Shown: positions 50,413 to 61,081, counted from the stretch's first letter. The stretch: 63,785 nucleotides of DNA from Saccoglossus kowalevskii (GCF_000003605.2 NW_003137329.1:223113-286897); one strand, 5' to 3'. Translations and numbers: made by a program. Notes: generated by a model not told the origin, from the letters alone.

Positions 50413-50478
50413 ATGATAACTTATCCAATGTCATCAATTGGCACCATCTCCACCGTCGTATGTACTATTATATATGGA
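50413..50478 (+). repeat. Direct repeat flanking the LINE fragment, right copy
   Basis: Partner of 49127-49195. Just beside it, 'gggatgcattgaacaacatt' (50384) and 'gggatgccttgaacaacatg' (50497) are another local duplication with a spacing of about 113 bp. Confidence 0.65.
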
Positions 50479-51938
50479 GGAAAATCGAACATTCTGGGAT
50501 GCCTTGAACAACATGTCAAATCCCTACGTGAATCAAGGCCGGATTTGACAGTGGGCATCACGGTTAATGCAGTACATTCTTAGCTATAGCGAATATAAGA
50601 CATATCGTAAGTATCTCTATGCCATGTTACTTTAATTAAAAAGAAGTAACGCACTACCGATTGAGTATAGCAGGTTAGCAGTCATCACTGTTGAGGTGAG
50701 ACACTCTCATCACAGCAAATTGATATATATTGAGCAAACGCTCACTCACCCACTCATGTAATCGGTGTGGATTAGATTTTCAACATTTCTTTGAATTTTT
50801 GGACTCCGAGTTAACGACTCAGTGAATAGAATATAAAGAAGATCACAACGTTTACACTTATACAAAAATTGTGGGTGACGTCATTACAAATTTCCCGGCA
50901 ATTTTATAAAGTCCATGAACATATGTAATAATTACAAAACAAATGGCATGGTTTGGATCATGAAGCTCTGTCATATAAAGTCATTCCATTTAAATTGTTC
51001 TCACATTTGGGAGTTGATTTTAATATATATTAATATATGTTTCACAGACTTACAGACATGAATAGTGTGACATTCCATCTTATATCAGGGCCTTGACTGT
51101 TGTGATCGATATTTAATACATTCGCAATATTTTTCACGAGGAAATGTGTCTCGTATTTCAAACACTGTTTGAAACTCACGGTTCTAAACCCTTTATAGAT
51201 TTTCATATATACATTTTCAGCAAATCCCATTAAATATTTTTCACGAAATTCGTAATAGGAAAGAACACAGTGCCTATAATTTTTAATGGAATATGCTATA
51301 AAATTCCCCGAACATGTGTTACACTATGCATGAAGTAGTACACGTGTGCATGAGCTTTGATGGTTTGGAATTCATGGTCATGGTTCTCGTTTAATTTTCA
51401 TTCTAAAATTAGGGCTCGGTCGTATATGCAAGACCTGCATAGTGATCAACTCATGAATATTCATGATGTACCATGAATGTTTAGTGTATATAAAAGTTCC
51501 GCAATTAAGCATTCTGATTTGTCATGAAGCATTTTGTGTGACTCTTAATCTTTCCCACAAATAAATGAGAAACTCATTTTTTTCTATCTCTGTTTTTTAA
51601 AAAAACGTATTTTTTTGGAAAAAAAGTACTAACTCAGCAGAAAAACATCATCCCTAAATCAGATTTTTTTTCCAGTACATACTACGCATGACAGGAAAAT
51701 AACTAGGTATAACTAAGCATATTTTATGTACGTATGTACAACTTCAACAGCATCACTAACAATATTGATTTTATTCCATCTTCATAAATTGTACGCACTT
51801 CATGGCCCTTAACAATATGAACCATTTAGGTCTGCTGAGTGGAACTGAAACACATCGTCACCATGCATGAAGCAAACTTAGAGGGCGTCAGTCCTAGTCA
51901 TGCGCATATGCAATCCACATGTTTGCGTCAAGTTGCAA
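50479..51938. other. 5' flank of the coiled-coil gene
   Basis: No coding sequence recognised. TATATAAAAG at 51487-51496 is a strong TATA-box match about 440 bp before the ATG. 51325-51535 is dense in CATGA/TCATG words, including the 16-bp palindrome TCATGAATATTCATGA (51453-51468). AATAAA occurs about 70 bp after the TATA box, so an LTR-like origin of this promoter is conceivable. Confidence 0.4.
51487..51496 (+). promoter_or_regulatory. TATA box candidate
   Basis: TATATAAAAG followed by balanced-composition sequence; it is the best TATA match upstream of the five-exon gene. The distance to the ATG would require a 5' leader of roughly 410 nt. Confidence 0.35.
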
Positions 51939-51993
51939 ATGGATATTTCAAGTTGGGGATATTTAACGCCAGATAAGAGAGGGGGAGATGACA
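51939..51993 (+). CDS. Coiled-coil gene exon 1 (coding part)
   Basis: 18 codons plus one base, donor GTAAGT. An ACA|GTAAGT boundary after GGDD gives phase 1. Any upstream untranslated exon is not seen. Confidence 0.72.
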
Positions 51994-54900
51994 GTAAGTC
52001 TACACTATATTGATATAACGTCATATTAACTAGTCAGTATTTTTAATCTTGTTTATGAGTGATAATTAGAATCTTCCTGGGGCAGCGATGAAACTATGAA
52101 CAGCGTGGGGATTGTTACGTAATATTCATTCAATGAAATATTCAACTCTGTGAGTTGCATGGCGTCGCCTACTAGGATCAGCTTTTTCTCTGAGTTTCGT
52201 ATCCTCATTTTCATTTATTTTCATTTTTGCTCCAAATTGGCAGCGATCAACCCGTTAATTATATTTGTTAATTAGATTTGTCTTATTAATTGACTGACTT
52301 TGTCATAGAATAAGCAATATTATAACACATTGCATATTTAATTGGTTTTATCGATTTAATTAAACACATCATGACATGAAATTACTTGTTTTCTTCCACT
52401 TGTATACCTCAGCATGACGAACGTGTTTTGTTTGGAGTAAGGAACAGCATTGGCTCTTCTTTGAGTTGATCAAACGCTGGCAACACATTCCTGCACCTGA
52501 GAATGTTGAGGACTTTTTAAATATTTTTTTTTCAATCCAAAGTTTCTTTTATATTTATATGGTGAATTTTTGATATCGATAGCTGTAAATTGTATATAAT
52601 GTGAGTAGTTTTTGATGAGAGTGATACTGAATTCTTGTTCAGAAACATTATACAAATTTTGGCATCAACCAATTTTCAGGCTTCAGTAATTGTGAAACAA
52701 ACGATTAAGACCCATACGTCATACGTTGAATACCTTGCTTGGTGTGGCCGGTGTTTCTACTGAGTTTGGAGAACTTTGTAATCGTTAATTGGATTTATTT
52801 AAATTGGTAGGCTGGCAGTACGCACTTAAATCGTTACCCAAAGGTAATTGGTTCACAATTACAGGTTTATCTATCTTTTCGAAAATCAATATAATCTTTA
52901 CATACCACAATGCAACACTGTTCCTGTTTTTTTGCGCAATAACGTATTAATAAACGAGATGCACCCTGGGAATATCACCAGGTTATTCGATTACGTTCAT
53001 AAATGTTTGGTTTATTTATTTTTTATTACTGGGTGGTGCTCTAACCTTTCTGTGTGAGATTTATACACTCGTTTGAAATACTTGTCTGACTAATTATTTT
53101 CTCTTCGCACAAAGGCGAGTTCTTTTCAGTGGAATTTCTAACGGCGGAGAGCAAGAGGTAAGCTTATTACTCATAAGTTTGCACAATTTATTCCAAACTA
53201 GACACATCCCATCAATTCTAGTACAGAAAAAAAAACGTGCTTGGTATTTGGTATTTATCTCAATTTAGTTGGATTTGTATGACGTGTAACAATCAGGCTA
53301 GTATTAATGCGTTCCATGTCGTATTATTCATTATCAGGAAGCTTGACTTCTCATACGAAGATAGTCGGTATGTAAGTGTTCGTAAATTTAATATTTCATT
53401 CACACTTCATGGAAATGTTTGAAACATATAACTATTGAGTCGTGCGCCCTCTATGCGCAAAAATATTTGCAGAGTAACCAAGTTTATTGATGTCAGAGGG
53501 CGCACTTCCACATCTAATTATAATATCTTCGGTGACTGCCGATTGTTGTCTGTTGAAGTAACAGCATGAGAATAAACGAACATGGCCGTAGATATCTCGT
53601 TTTGAGCAGGAGAACTACATTGCATGTTTATCGCGTTCGATCCGTAGTTTCCATTTCACCCATTTTCAAAAATGTTCGTTGAAACCCACTTATACATGAA
53701 GTCTAATGATTTCATCTTAGGGATTCCTCTGTTTTGTATCTCAAGTGATATTGCAGTCGCATTGTATCAACATGTTATTTAGAAGAAAAATATATTCATA
53801 TTTTTACACCATTTTTCGTCCATCGATATCTAGACCCACATGACACAGAAGGAATATCTAAATATAATACAGTCTCAAGAAAAAACAATAAATCACCTGC
53901 AAAGTGAATTGAAAAAGTACGTATACACATTTGCTGCTTAAGATTATGTAAACAAATTAAAGGGCGGTAGTTGTCGCGCCACGCATGCGCGAGATATATT
54001 TGTCTCGTATAAACAAAGATGGCGATTTTGACTGTTGCGCACTTGGCAGATCAACGAGTACAAACTGAGACCCTACTAAGTTTCAAATAGGTATTTTATT
54101 AAATGTTTAGAAGGTATCGAAGAAGCCATGAGCGGTAATTAGTGCTAGTCGCGCCCACGTCGAACCTCATACTTGTGATTTCCAATGGAAGAGCGCATTG
54201 GATTGTGGGAAAATCAGTGTCTATCAGAGCGATCACTACCGCCTTTTAACTCTTTGTTGCAAAATGGTTCTGGTAGAATTCGTTCTCTACATTATCTCAC
54301 ATTTTACTTCTTAGGAGAATAGCTGAAGAGAGGGATAAGAGTATGCAAATGTATTTTCAACTGACGAAGGAAATTGAGGAGTAAGTAAACATTGTAATTT
54401 CTAATCAATTATTACAAGCCATTACCCCAACCGTCGCGAATATATTAACAGTTGTCTGGTGAACAAAAATAATTCAATGGTGCGACTACTCCTGTAAAGG
54501 TTGAATGATCACTGTGCACGTTTTGTGAAGTATTATGACAATCTACCGTACATATACATGACTTGTGTGATCCAATAATATTACTCCGCAAGAAATAACA
54601 GAACGACAATATTTCAGTATACATCACGGCTCGTGTTGCTATACTGCTTCTCAAGGGAAAAGCATAAACACTGGAAATTACTAACTTCCACTTACTCGCT
54701 GCGATTTCTTTGGTACGTAATCTCTAGATGGCGAGAAATGAGACCACTCATCACTTTAGGTTATCGTTGTCCCAAAAAACTAGTTCCGATGAATGTAATG
54801 AGGCATTTCAGAAAGTCTGATGACAGTGGATAGAATGCAAGTCGGAATGAATTAGTTTGAATTTTAGAGGTGTTTACGACAATACTGATATCAAACGGAT

Positions 54901-55779
54901 TGCAGATCGCTGGGTGTTGTCACGGTACATGCTGAACAGTTTGATAGGCCTACGTATCATCAATGTCTATCAATGGACATGGCATATGCTAACCACGTGC
55001 TATTTCATTTCATCGAGGTTGCCTCACCACAAGTTAGTCATTGAGGAAATTGTTAGTAATAACGTTTCTACCAAAATCTCTTCCAAAAAAATCGGTTACC
55101 ACAAACAATTATTTTTTTTTTCATTTTTTTTCAACTTTTTCAAAGTGTGTGTGTAATGGATGAATTACCGCGTACTGCACAAAGTACGAGTACTGTTATT
55201 TACAATACACATTTGAGTATGTTTTGGCGGTGCCCGTTTTTGAGCTCACCAAAACAGCACTGTAGTGCAAACACTACAGATTATCGTTAATTTATTATTA
55301 TAAATATCTGATTCTGGGGAATTTTATTTTATTTTATTTATTTTGAGAGGGCAGAAATAATGGATATTTTTTGGTATTTTGCCCATTTGGTTTTTCGTAA
55401 TAAAAAAACTAACATTAAGTAGTTTAATAGTAAACTAAAGTTTATTTGGAATTAAATCAATTACTTGATCTATATACACGTTTAATAATATGTGTTAGAC
55501 TATCGGTCGTATAGAACATATATTTAGTATTCAGGTTTCAATTATCTTCAATAAATAAATAAATAAAATAATTATTATATTGTATTCCCCTTGAAATTAA
55601 CTAATAATAATAATGAAATTGTATTTAGGTACAGAAAAGCAAATGAGTATTTGAAAAATGAGCTGAAACAGAAAAGAAAGATAGAGGAAACGAAGAAAGA
55701 GAAAGAAAATGCTCCAATAAACGTAACAAGAAAATATCCGAGACGTGTACGAAAAACCGTAACAAGATACGGTTTTTAA
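51939..55779 (+). CDS. Five-exon gene for a 130-residue coiled-coil protein, family unknown
   Basis: Exons 51939-51993, 53120-53157, 53834-53916, 54315-54380 and 55629-55779 have consensus GT-AG borders and mutually consistent phases (1, 0, 2, 2). They sum to 393 bp, 131 codons with stop. The start MDISSWGYLTPDKRGGDD has a Kozak-like context (caaATGG). Residues about 32-110 are heptad-rich and charged (NIIQSQEKTINHLQSELKK, RIAEERDKSMQMYFQLTKEI, YRKANEYLKNELKQKRK), predicting one long alpha-helical coiled coil. The tail is basic (TRKYPRRVRKTVTRYGF). No signal peptide or membrane segment is present, so a cytoplasmic or nuclear scaffold is likely; that is inference. AATAAA follows the stop by about 100 bp. 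Intron 3 carries a TTAA-flanked element. Another phase-2/2 exon could hide in the 1.25-kb last intron. Confidence 0.8.
53120..53157 (+). CDS. Coiled-coil gene exon 2
   Basis: 38 bp encoding (I)LFSGISNGGEQE. The acceptor follows pyrimidine-rich 'ttattttctcttcgc'. The AG at 53118-53119 is the only one of three nearby AGs that keeps exon 1 in frame. Donor GTAAGC. Confidence 0.65.
53441..53512. repeat. Short hairpin element with GTGCGCCCTCT arms
   Basis: 'cgtgcgccctctatgc' and 'gagggcgcacttcc' form an inverted repeat about 70 bp across, inside intron 2 of the coiled-coil gene. The same arm occurs at 8130-8149, so it is a dispersed element or its remnant. Confidence 0.6.
53834..53916 (+). CDS. 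Coiled-coil gene exon 3
   Basis: 83 bp, acceptor 'atatctag', donor GTACGT, phase 0 in and 2 out. It encodes THMTQKEYLNIIQSQEK and onward. The internal ATG at 53840 could serve as an alternative start. Confidence 0.78.
53961..54245. mobile_element. MITE flanked by TTAA, inside intron 3
   Basis: 285 bp with TTAA at 53957-53960 and 54246-54249. The left end AGGGCGGTAGTTGTCGC pairs with the right end (inward AAGGCGGTAGTGATCGC), 14 of 17 matching. TTAA duplications are typical of piggyBac-type insertion; the terminal sequence does not clearly confirm that superfamily. The body includes 'acaaagatggcgattttgac'. It lies only about 70 bp upstream of exon 4. Confidence 0.75.
54315..54380 (+). CDS. Coiled-coil gene exon 4
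   Basis: 66 bp, acceptor 'ttttacttcttag', donor GTAAGT, phase 2 to 2. It encodes RIAEERDKSMQMYFQLTKEI followed by E. Confidence 0.82.
55629..55779 (+). CDS. Coiled-coil gene last exon
   Basis: Acceptor 'gtatttag'; 49 codons from YRKANEYLKNE to the basic C-terminus VRKTVTRYGF and a TAA stop (55777-55779). Confidence 0.82.
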
Positions 55780-55878
55780 ATATTGTCAAATGTTATTGTT
55801 TTTTTATTACCTGTTTCACTTATTTTGTGATGTCATTTTAATACAATTGTCAATACTTTTTTGGGTTGTTGGGAAATG

Positions 55879-55884
55879 AATAAA
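55879..55884 (+). promoter_or_regulatory. Polyadenylation signal AATAAA of the coiled-coil gene
   Basis: The canonical hexamer lies 100 bp after the stop codon and is followed by an AT-rich stretch, giving a short 3' untranslated region. Confidence 0.6.
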
Positions 55885-55899
55885 TTATATTTTAAATAA

Positions 55900-56276
55900 T
55901 ATGAACGTTTGAAATTCTTCATCTCCAACGTCAAAACGTTGATTTGTATTCGCTGGTTTGTCAATTATGAAGAATTTACCCCAGCCCCCACCCCATCCCA
56001 CCATCGGTAAACACAGCTTATACACATACAGCACATGTATTTGTCGTGTAAATAAAAGTAAATCGAAGCAATAACAAGTATGTTGTTTGTAATGCGAGAC
56101 TGTATAAAAGTTTTGACATGAAAAAGCGAGTTTCGCTCGAAAAGGGACACCTTTAGTGTACAAGAAGTCTTGTAATAGAGCATACTTGAGTACAATTAAA
56201 GTAACACACTGTGCTGGTGTCTCCGATTTTGGGGAAATTCCTTGTACGCTCGTTTTGTTCCCCTTTTTTGAGATCA
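55900..56276. other. 3' flank of the coiled-coil gene
   Basis: A 130-codon minus-strand frame (55885-56277) covers this stretch. It begins at the edge of a MITE, ends at the polyadenylation site, is Cys/Phe-rich by composition, and shows no domain, so it is not annotated as a gene. Confidence 0.4.
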
Positions 56277-56497
56277 ATATACCTTAAACGCAAATAGCCA
56301 GTGAGATCTCGTAAGGAGCAAGGGAACCACGTGACCCCCTCTGTAGATTGTTACCTTCTCTGGCATCATCGAACTCACTGTTCTAAATTCCATTGCGATA
56401 TAAAACATTGGACGCCATGATGAGAGGCAATTATTTAAGGACCAAAAAGTCGTTGTAAACGAGATCTCTGTGGCAATTGGCGTCACATAAGGTATAT
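56277..56497. mobile_element. MITE with about 37-bp inverted ends (GAGATCTCGT)
   Basis: The left 'tataccttaaacgcaaatag' and 'gagatctcgt' pair with right 'acgagatctc' and 'cgtcacataaggtata'. TA lies at both borders. The inner 'gagatctcg' word recalls family F ends, so it may be a distant relative. Confidence 0.75.
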
Positions 56498-58725
56498 TGT
56501 GTAATATGAACGGCATACTTATTTAGGAGCAACACAGGTTGCATAAAACCTGAGGTGAAGTGGTGCTAACTCGGCTCTTAACGGGAACACTGGAAAATAC
56601 TCGTACCACAACGTTCATGAATACTTTTCAAGTTCTTATAGATCTTCGGTGACATGCAGACCTCGTTCTGGAATGAGTTACCTAAAATGAAAATTCTATT
56701 TTAAAGGGAACAAAGCTTTGGTGATGTCCTGTCATGCCCGTGTTCAGTAGAATTGTTTATATAATAGAACAATAATGTGCGAATGTCTATTGCTGCACCA
56801 ATGTGTCGATGTAAACACAAAGTAACAAGTAATTGCATTACACAGACCCCCCCCCCTCCGTGAGTTATGAAGTTTAGGAATCGAGATATTTCGCTGGCCA
56901 GCATTCATTAAAACAAAATGGCCCCTAAGCCTAGCTTTTTTTTAATCTGACCTGTAGAACAAAATGACGTCTAGTTTGAATAGAATCATGTCCAAGATGG
57001 GGACGGAAGCGCTCATGGACGTACATATTTCAATAGGTCCACTTTTTAACACTACAACTTGAACTCATTGTAATTTGTATATGTTACCACATACAGTATA
57101 CGTGATTTATTATTGTCAACAATATATTCACTATATTATACAAGAACCTTTTCTAGCGTGTTAACCACACTCCAGGGTCAGTCATCATTTTTTACCAGGA
57201 TCGCACCCGAAATACTTAGAATACGAAGTTGGTTGTTGGTGACATTGTACGTTATTACATGTCAAATCATTTATAAGGATAGTTATGGCCAAAGGTGTAC
57301 ATGTTGTTTCACGGCAATTATTGCAATCCTATTATTTGACAATATTTTTTTACATAGCAGGGGATATTTCTCGTTATGATATCGTTGAAAGTTCATCTGA
57401 TTTGTGTATTCTGTTTAGTTTGCTTTGGGTCACCATTTAAACAAGTTGAATAGAATCATGAATACATTTTGTATATGGAATAAAAACCATTTGATATTCC
57501 ATATATCCACAGAATCGTCCGGTGATCACTGTGTCGTCTCCAAGGTTACAGATGAGACGAAGCGTTTATATAAGGCGGAATTAGATACGTCAAACAGAAA
57601 CCACCAACAAACAAGATCCTCTCTGATTGGTTTTACTGTTATAATCCTAGTAGCTTCGCATTGACTTCAAATTTAAGCTTCTCGCAATCTTACAATGATG
57701 GGCATTTGTTTTCAAAGATCCCGTTTACTGAGAACGTTTTTATTTTGAAATTATGTACATGCCTTTTAAACCCGTTATTTAACTATTTGTTTAAAAACAT
57801 GTCATTGCCCAAAAAAATTTATGTTTCTTTGATGATTAGCTTCATTAAATTAGCCGCGCTCATATCTAATACAGTACTCTGTAATCTGTCCAAAACTTAC
57901 CGCGGTTGCGGTTAAAACTTAACAGTTGTTTTAGAAGCACAACAACACCAGGCGTGTATAACGACTATTAACCGACAAGATGGCACCGACTGATGGCGAC
58001 AGTGTCTTGCATGCTCTCATAATTTTATCTTTTTAATAGTTTTGGATCATTGGACTGGAATCGGGACTATTCTAGGAAGGATTTACTTTATGGAAGGCCC
58101 CAAGATGGTCTTTGTTGCATCTAGCCAATGATTGTATTATATATTGTATTTCAAGTCCAATCCAATTTCTATGTATATTTAAATATATTTAGCCAATAAA
58201 CTATGATTATTTCAATAACATTCATTCGATTGGAGCTTCTTGTATGACATATTTCAATTACATAACTTATTCTAACCATCAATATGTATTAAGCAACATA
58301 TCGATATACAACGAGCCAACAAGTGAAAGAAAAGAAATATTGGTTACAAAATTATAAGATGTTCACTAGGTTGTCTTTAAAACAGATGTAGCCAGATGTG
58401 TCCGGCACCCTGTCTTGGTCTCAACTATTCAGTCTATTACTGCATCTAGAAAACATTGACCACCATTCCTGTATTCTAAACCGGCATTTTATTTTGCTTG
58501 TAATTCTGAAGTGTATACATATAAAAGCAATGTAAATAGAAGTACGCGAGTCAAACCAGATTTTAGCACACCTTGGGTGCGAACTGATTCATTTCACACA
58601 TCGCCACGTACATGACGATTGGTTATTTCTCGCAGCGTCCATTCTAAGGTAAACTGAATTGCATTTATTTAGTAAATAAATAATAATTACACAATGCAAT
58701 TGAGTAACAGTAGACGTTCACTAAT
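56498..58725. other. Intergenic, no certain gene
   Basis: 57515-57660 is less AT-rich and contains TATATAAGG at 57568-57576, a possible core promoter. The open frame across it (57425-57664, including TESSGDHCVVSKVTDETKRL) is unrecognised. A 14-codon frame follows AAGATGGCACC near 57979. A poly-C run is at 56849-56857. Confidence 0.35.
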
Positions 58726-59016
58726 TCACGTAATTATTGTTTGAAAACGACCTAGCCTATCCAGAATGAAAGCAACATGTATCGAATGATAATCGTTACT
58801 GATAACAGCCATGATACGAAATGACCACAAAAACATAATACCGATATTTCTTGGCAACAAATGCACTCCAGTGCAGTTGGCATCACGTTGCAATTGACAC
58901 GAACACCATTCTCTGCATTTCAGTCTGTCCACATCAACACCGACTTCCGATTCATCACCGGAACTTTCAAACATTTTCTGCCATCGCCTGCACAGTACGT
59001 TGAGTACAACTGACAT
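58726..59016 (-). CDS. Candidate Cys-containing first exon, possibly P2X7 C-terminal-domain-like
   Basis: A minus-strand ATG at 59016, 12 bp after TTATAAAA, opens MSVVLNVLCRRWQKMFESS, GDESEVGVDVDRLKCREWC and SCQLQRDANCTGVHLLPRN. The acidic run followed by WCSC recalls the zinc-binding C-terminal domain of P2X7 receptors and transposon-related P2X7-like proteins, but the second cysteine cluster of that domain is not evident. After about residue 58 the frame (GIMFLWSFRIMAVIS) looks non-coding, so an exon would end near 58840, where only a weak donor (GTATTA) is seen. A CRE lies about 165 bp upstream. Confidence 0.35.
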   Translation of the reverse strand: MSVVLNVLCRRWQKMFESSGDESEVGVDVDRLKCREWCSCQLQRDANCTGVHLLPRNIGIMFLWSFRIMAVISNDYHSIHVAFILDRLGRFQTIIT

Positions 59017-59178
59017 GATTTTATAACTGTTTTACCATACATGTCAAATTCCGTTTTATTTTCATTTTTATATTTGCTAACGCTGCAATTTTCCATCGAA
59101 ACAAGCGCTTTGTGGAGAGTAGATACTGTCTCGGGATAAACCGTCAGCGTATACTGTGATAACGCAACTATTCAGTAA

Positions 59179-59186
59179 TGACGTCA
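59179..59186. promoter_or_regulatory. CRE palindrome TGACGTCA
   Basis: A full cAMP-response/ATF element about 163 bp upstream of the minus-strand ATG at 59016. It is the main reason to suspect a promoter here. Confidence 0.35.
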
Positions 59187-60248
59187 CAATTTAACCCTCT
59201 ACGGCCAGATCTCGCAATTGTGAGCAGCGACTTGACACCAACTTAATTTTCAAACCCGTGTTATGAAGCAATAAAAGATACATTATAATAAAAGACCTAT
59301 TTTTGTAATTATACTTTATCAAAAGGCATCAGATAACATGAATATAACATAAAATCTTAGAGTTTTTCACCCTTTAAGTACCAATTAAACATGTGAAATG
59401 TGGAGGACATTCAATACCATTCCACCCTGCCTAGTCTCAGCCCAGACGGTTTTAATCGGACGTTCTTTGCGTGAATTTGTCAACCGTGTAATAACACTCC
59501 CCAATATATTAGGACTATGGAAGGTACTAACGGTACCGTTAGTACATCCCATGTTACGACCAACAGATGACGCCCAAGAATAAATAACTGCACCCTTTTT
59601 GGTGTAAACATGTTATGGTAAACACTGCGTTGAATATAACACGTGTGGTGTGAGATCTGTAACAATACTATAGGGGAGAGCCGTAAATACGAGAATTGCA
59701 TTTTTGAACATGCGTAGTATAGAGTATAGAAAGCGCATGCGCTAATTTAAATCACAACAAGGACCACGTGAAAGTAATCTAAAACTGTTATATTTATTGT
59801 ACATTTCATACACCTACATATAATATTATTGTGTATACACTCAAAGGATAATTATTCTACATTAAGGGGTATACCGTGTTTCCACCACCGTCTGATATCG
59901 TACATCTGGAAAGACATAATAAGTATAGATTCAAATTAATCACACATTCCATAAATATCAGACGTAATGTCCATGCAATTTGATTAAAATATTTGATTAT
60001 GCGTAAATTTAGATATTCAAAATTCACTTAATATAGTTAATATTGATTTTTTTTTTGCCTTTATGGTTGTAAATAATTGCAAATATAGAGTTAAATCACA
60101 AAACTGATAATTATTTTGACATTGGCAGACGTTGGGGGTGTTTTTGTAAAGTTTAGTTTGCTGTACTGTGTTGGTATAATCTATCTTTGATTGACATTTA
60201 ATAATGGACCGATTTTGTATGTGGTTTTCTGCCATTCAACCGTACTGT
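59187..60248. other. Intergenic
   Basis: Apart from a long perfect palindrome (59524-59545) nothing is recognised. Confidence 0.4.
59524..59545. repeat. Perfect 22-bp palindrome
   Basis: The half-site gtactaacggt is followed immediately by its exact reverse complement, centred on a KpnI-type GGTACC. Pairing stops at the next base on each side, so it is not the core of a longer hairpin. Confidence 0.9.
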
Positions 60249-60798
60249 TAGACTGGCGCAGTCGGGCGATTAATTTGTTTTTTGTACTTTAAATAAAATA
60301 GCAAAATTCGCAAAATGGAGGTGTTAGCGCGAAATCACCCCGACTGGTTTATTCTGCAGGAAATTCATTGCTATTAAATATTCATGAATGCACATATTAT
60401 AATGAGATGGAGGCGGAAATATTTGCATAATGAGGTCAACATGTTAAAGGTCATACTGCAGACCCAACATGGCGGCACGTTGAAAGTCGTCGTAAATAGA
60501 CTTAAAAACTAACTCGTACTAGTCGTAGAATAAAAAAAAATCGGCTGCTACAATCAGCCGACGTCTTCTCGGACAGAGGTCAGTTGAAGAGACGTTGTGA
60601 TTGGCTTAGATGATTGTCAATTAGAACACTCATTAACATAATTACCCGTTGAAAAATCGACGGGTTTCTGCAGTGTGGATAGAGGGCCATGCAGAATAAA
60701 CCAGTCGGGATGATTTCGCGCTAACACCTCCATTTAGCGATTTTTTCATTGTATTTAAACTACAAAAACAAATTAATCGACCCGACTGCGCCAGGCTA
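60249..60798. mobile_element. 550-bp foldback element with exact 9-bp target duplication (Mutator-like)
   Basis: Arms 60249-60362 and 60686-60798 are inverted repeats over about 115 bp: 'tagactggcgcagtcggg' at left and 'cccgactgcgccaggcta' at right, continuing through 'aatggaggtgttagcgcgaa' to 'gactggtttattctgca'. Both flanks carry CCGTACTGT (60240-60248, 60799-60807). Arms over 100 bp plus a 9-bp duplication are the hallmark of Mutator-like elements. No transposase remains. The loop contains 'atttgcataatgaggtcaac' and AACATGGCGGC, promoter-like words. Confidence 0.9.
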
Positions 60799-60807
60799 CC
60801 GTACTGT

Positions 60808-61032
60808 GTGCAATGTGTGTTTCCAGCAATTAACACATAATCAGCTTAGAACACGTCGGCACCTTTGACTAACAGTGAATATAATTAACAGCAGTTGTGA
60901 CCACTTCTCTGTAACATGTACTGTACTATACATAAGCTGAAACACGCCGCTCAATTGAATCCATAGGTTAAGTTGTGTCTAAATAAAGAAACTCAGACCC
61001 TAACTTGTTTGAAAATTGTTACTGTTACTCAC
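60808..61032. other. Intergenic or intronic
   Basis: AT-rich sequence with no supportable feature; it would be intron or 3' flank of the candidate exon at 61033-61081. Confidence 0.35.
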
Positions 61033-61081
61033 CGATGAGGCAATTATACGGTATTTGCTGATCTCCCACATTTCTAAGAAC
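61033..61081 (-). CDS. Candidate 49-bp exon
   Basis: On the minus strand 'aatttatctacag' (acceptor) and a perfect GTGAGT donor bound 49 bp, open in two frames: VLRNVGDQQIPYNCLI (phase 0 to 1) and FLEMWEISKYRIIASS (phase 2 to 0). If spliced directly to the lectin exon in phase 1 it would read a stop within three codons. Its surroundings weakly resemble the mini-exons at 62366 and 63635. The gene it belongs to is unknown. Confidence 0.35.

Noticed and set aside
55885-56277. 130-codon minus-strand frame
   Set aside because: Overlaps the polyadenylation region of the coiled-coil gene and starts at a MITE end; composition is not protein-like.
57979-58030. Short frame after AAGATGGCACC
   Set aside because: Fourteen codons with no donor; the ATGGC context alone is not evidence of a gene.
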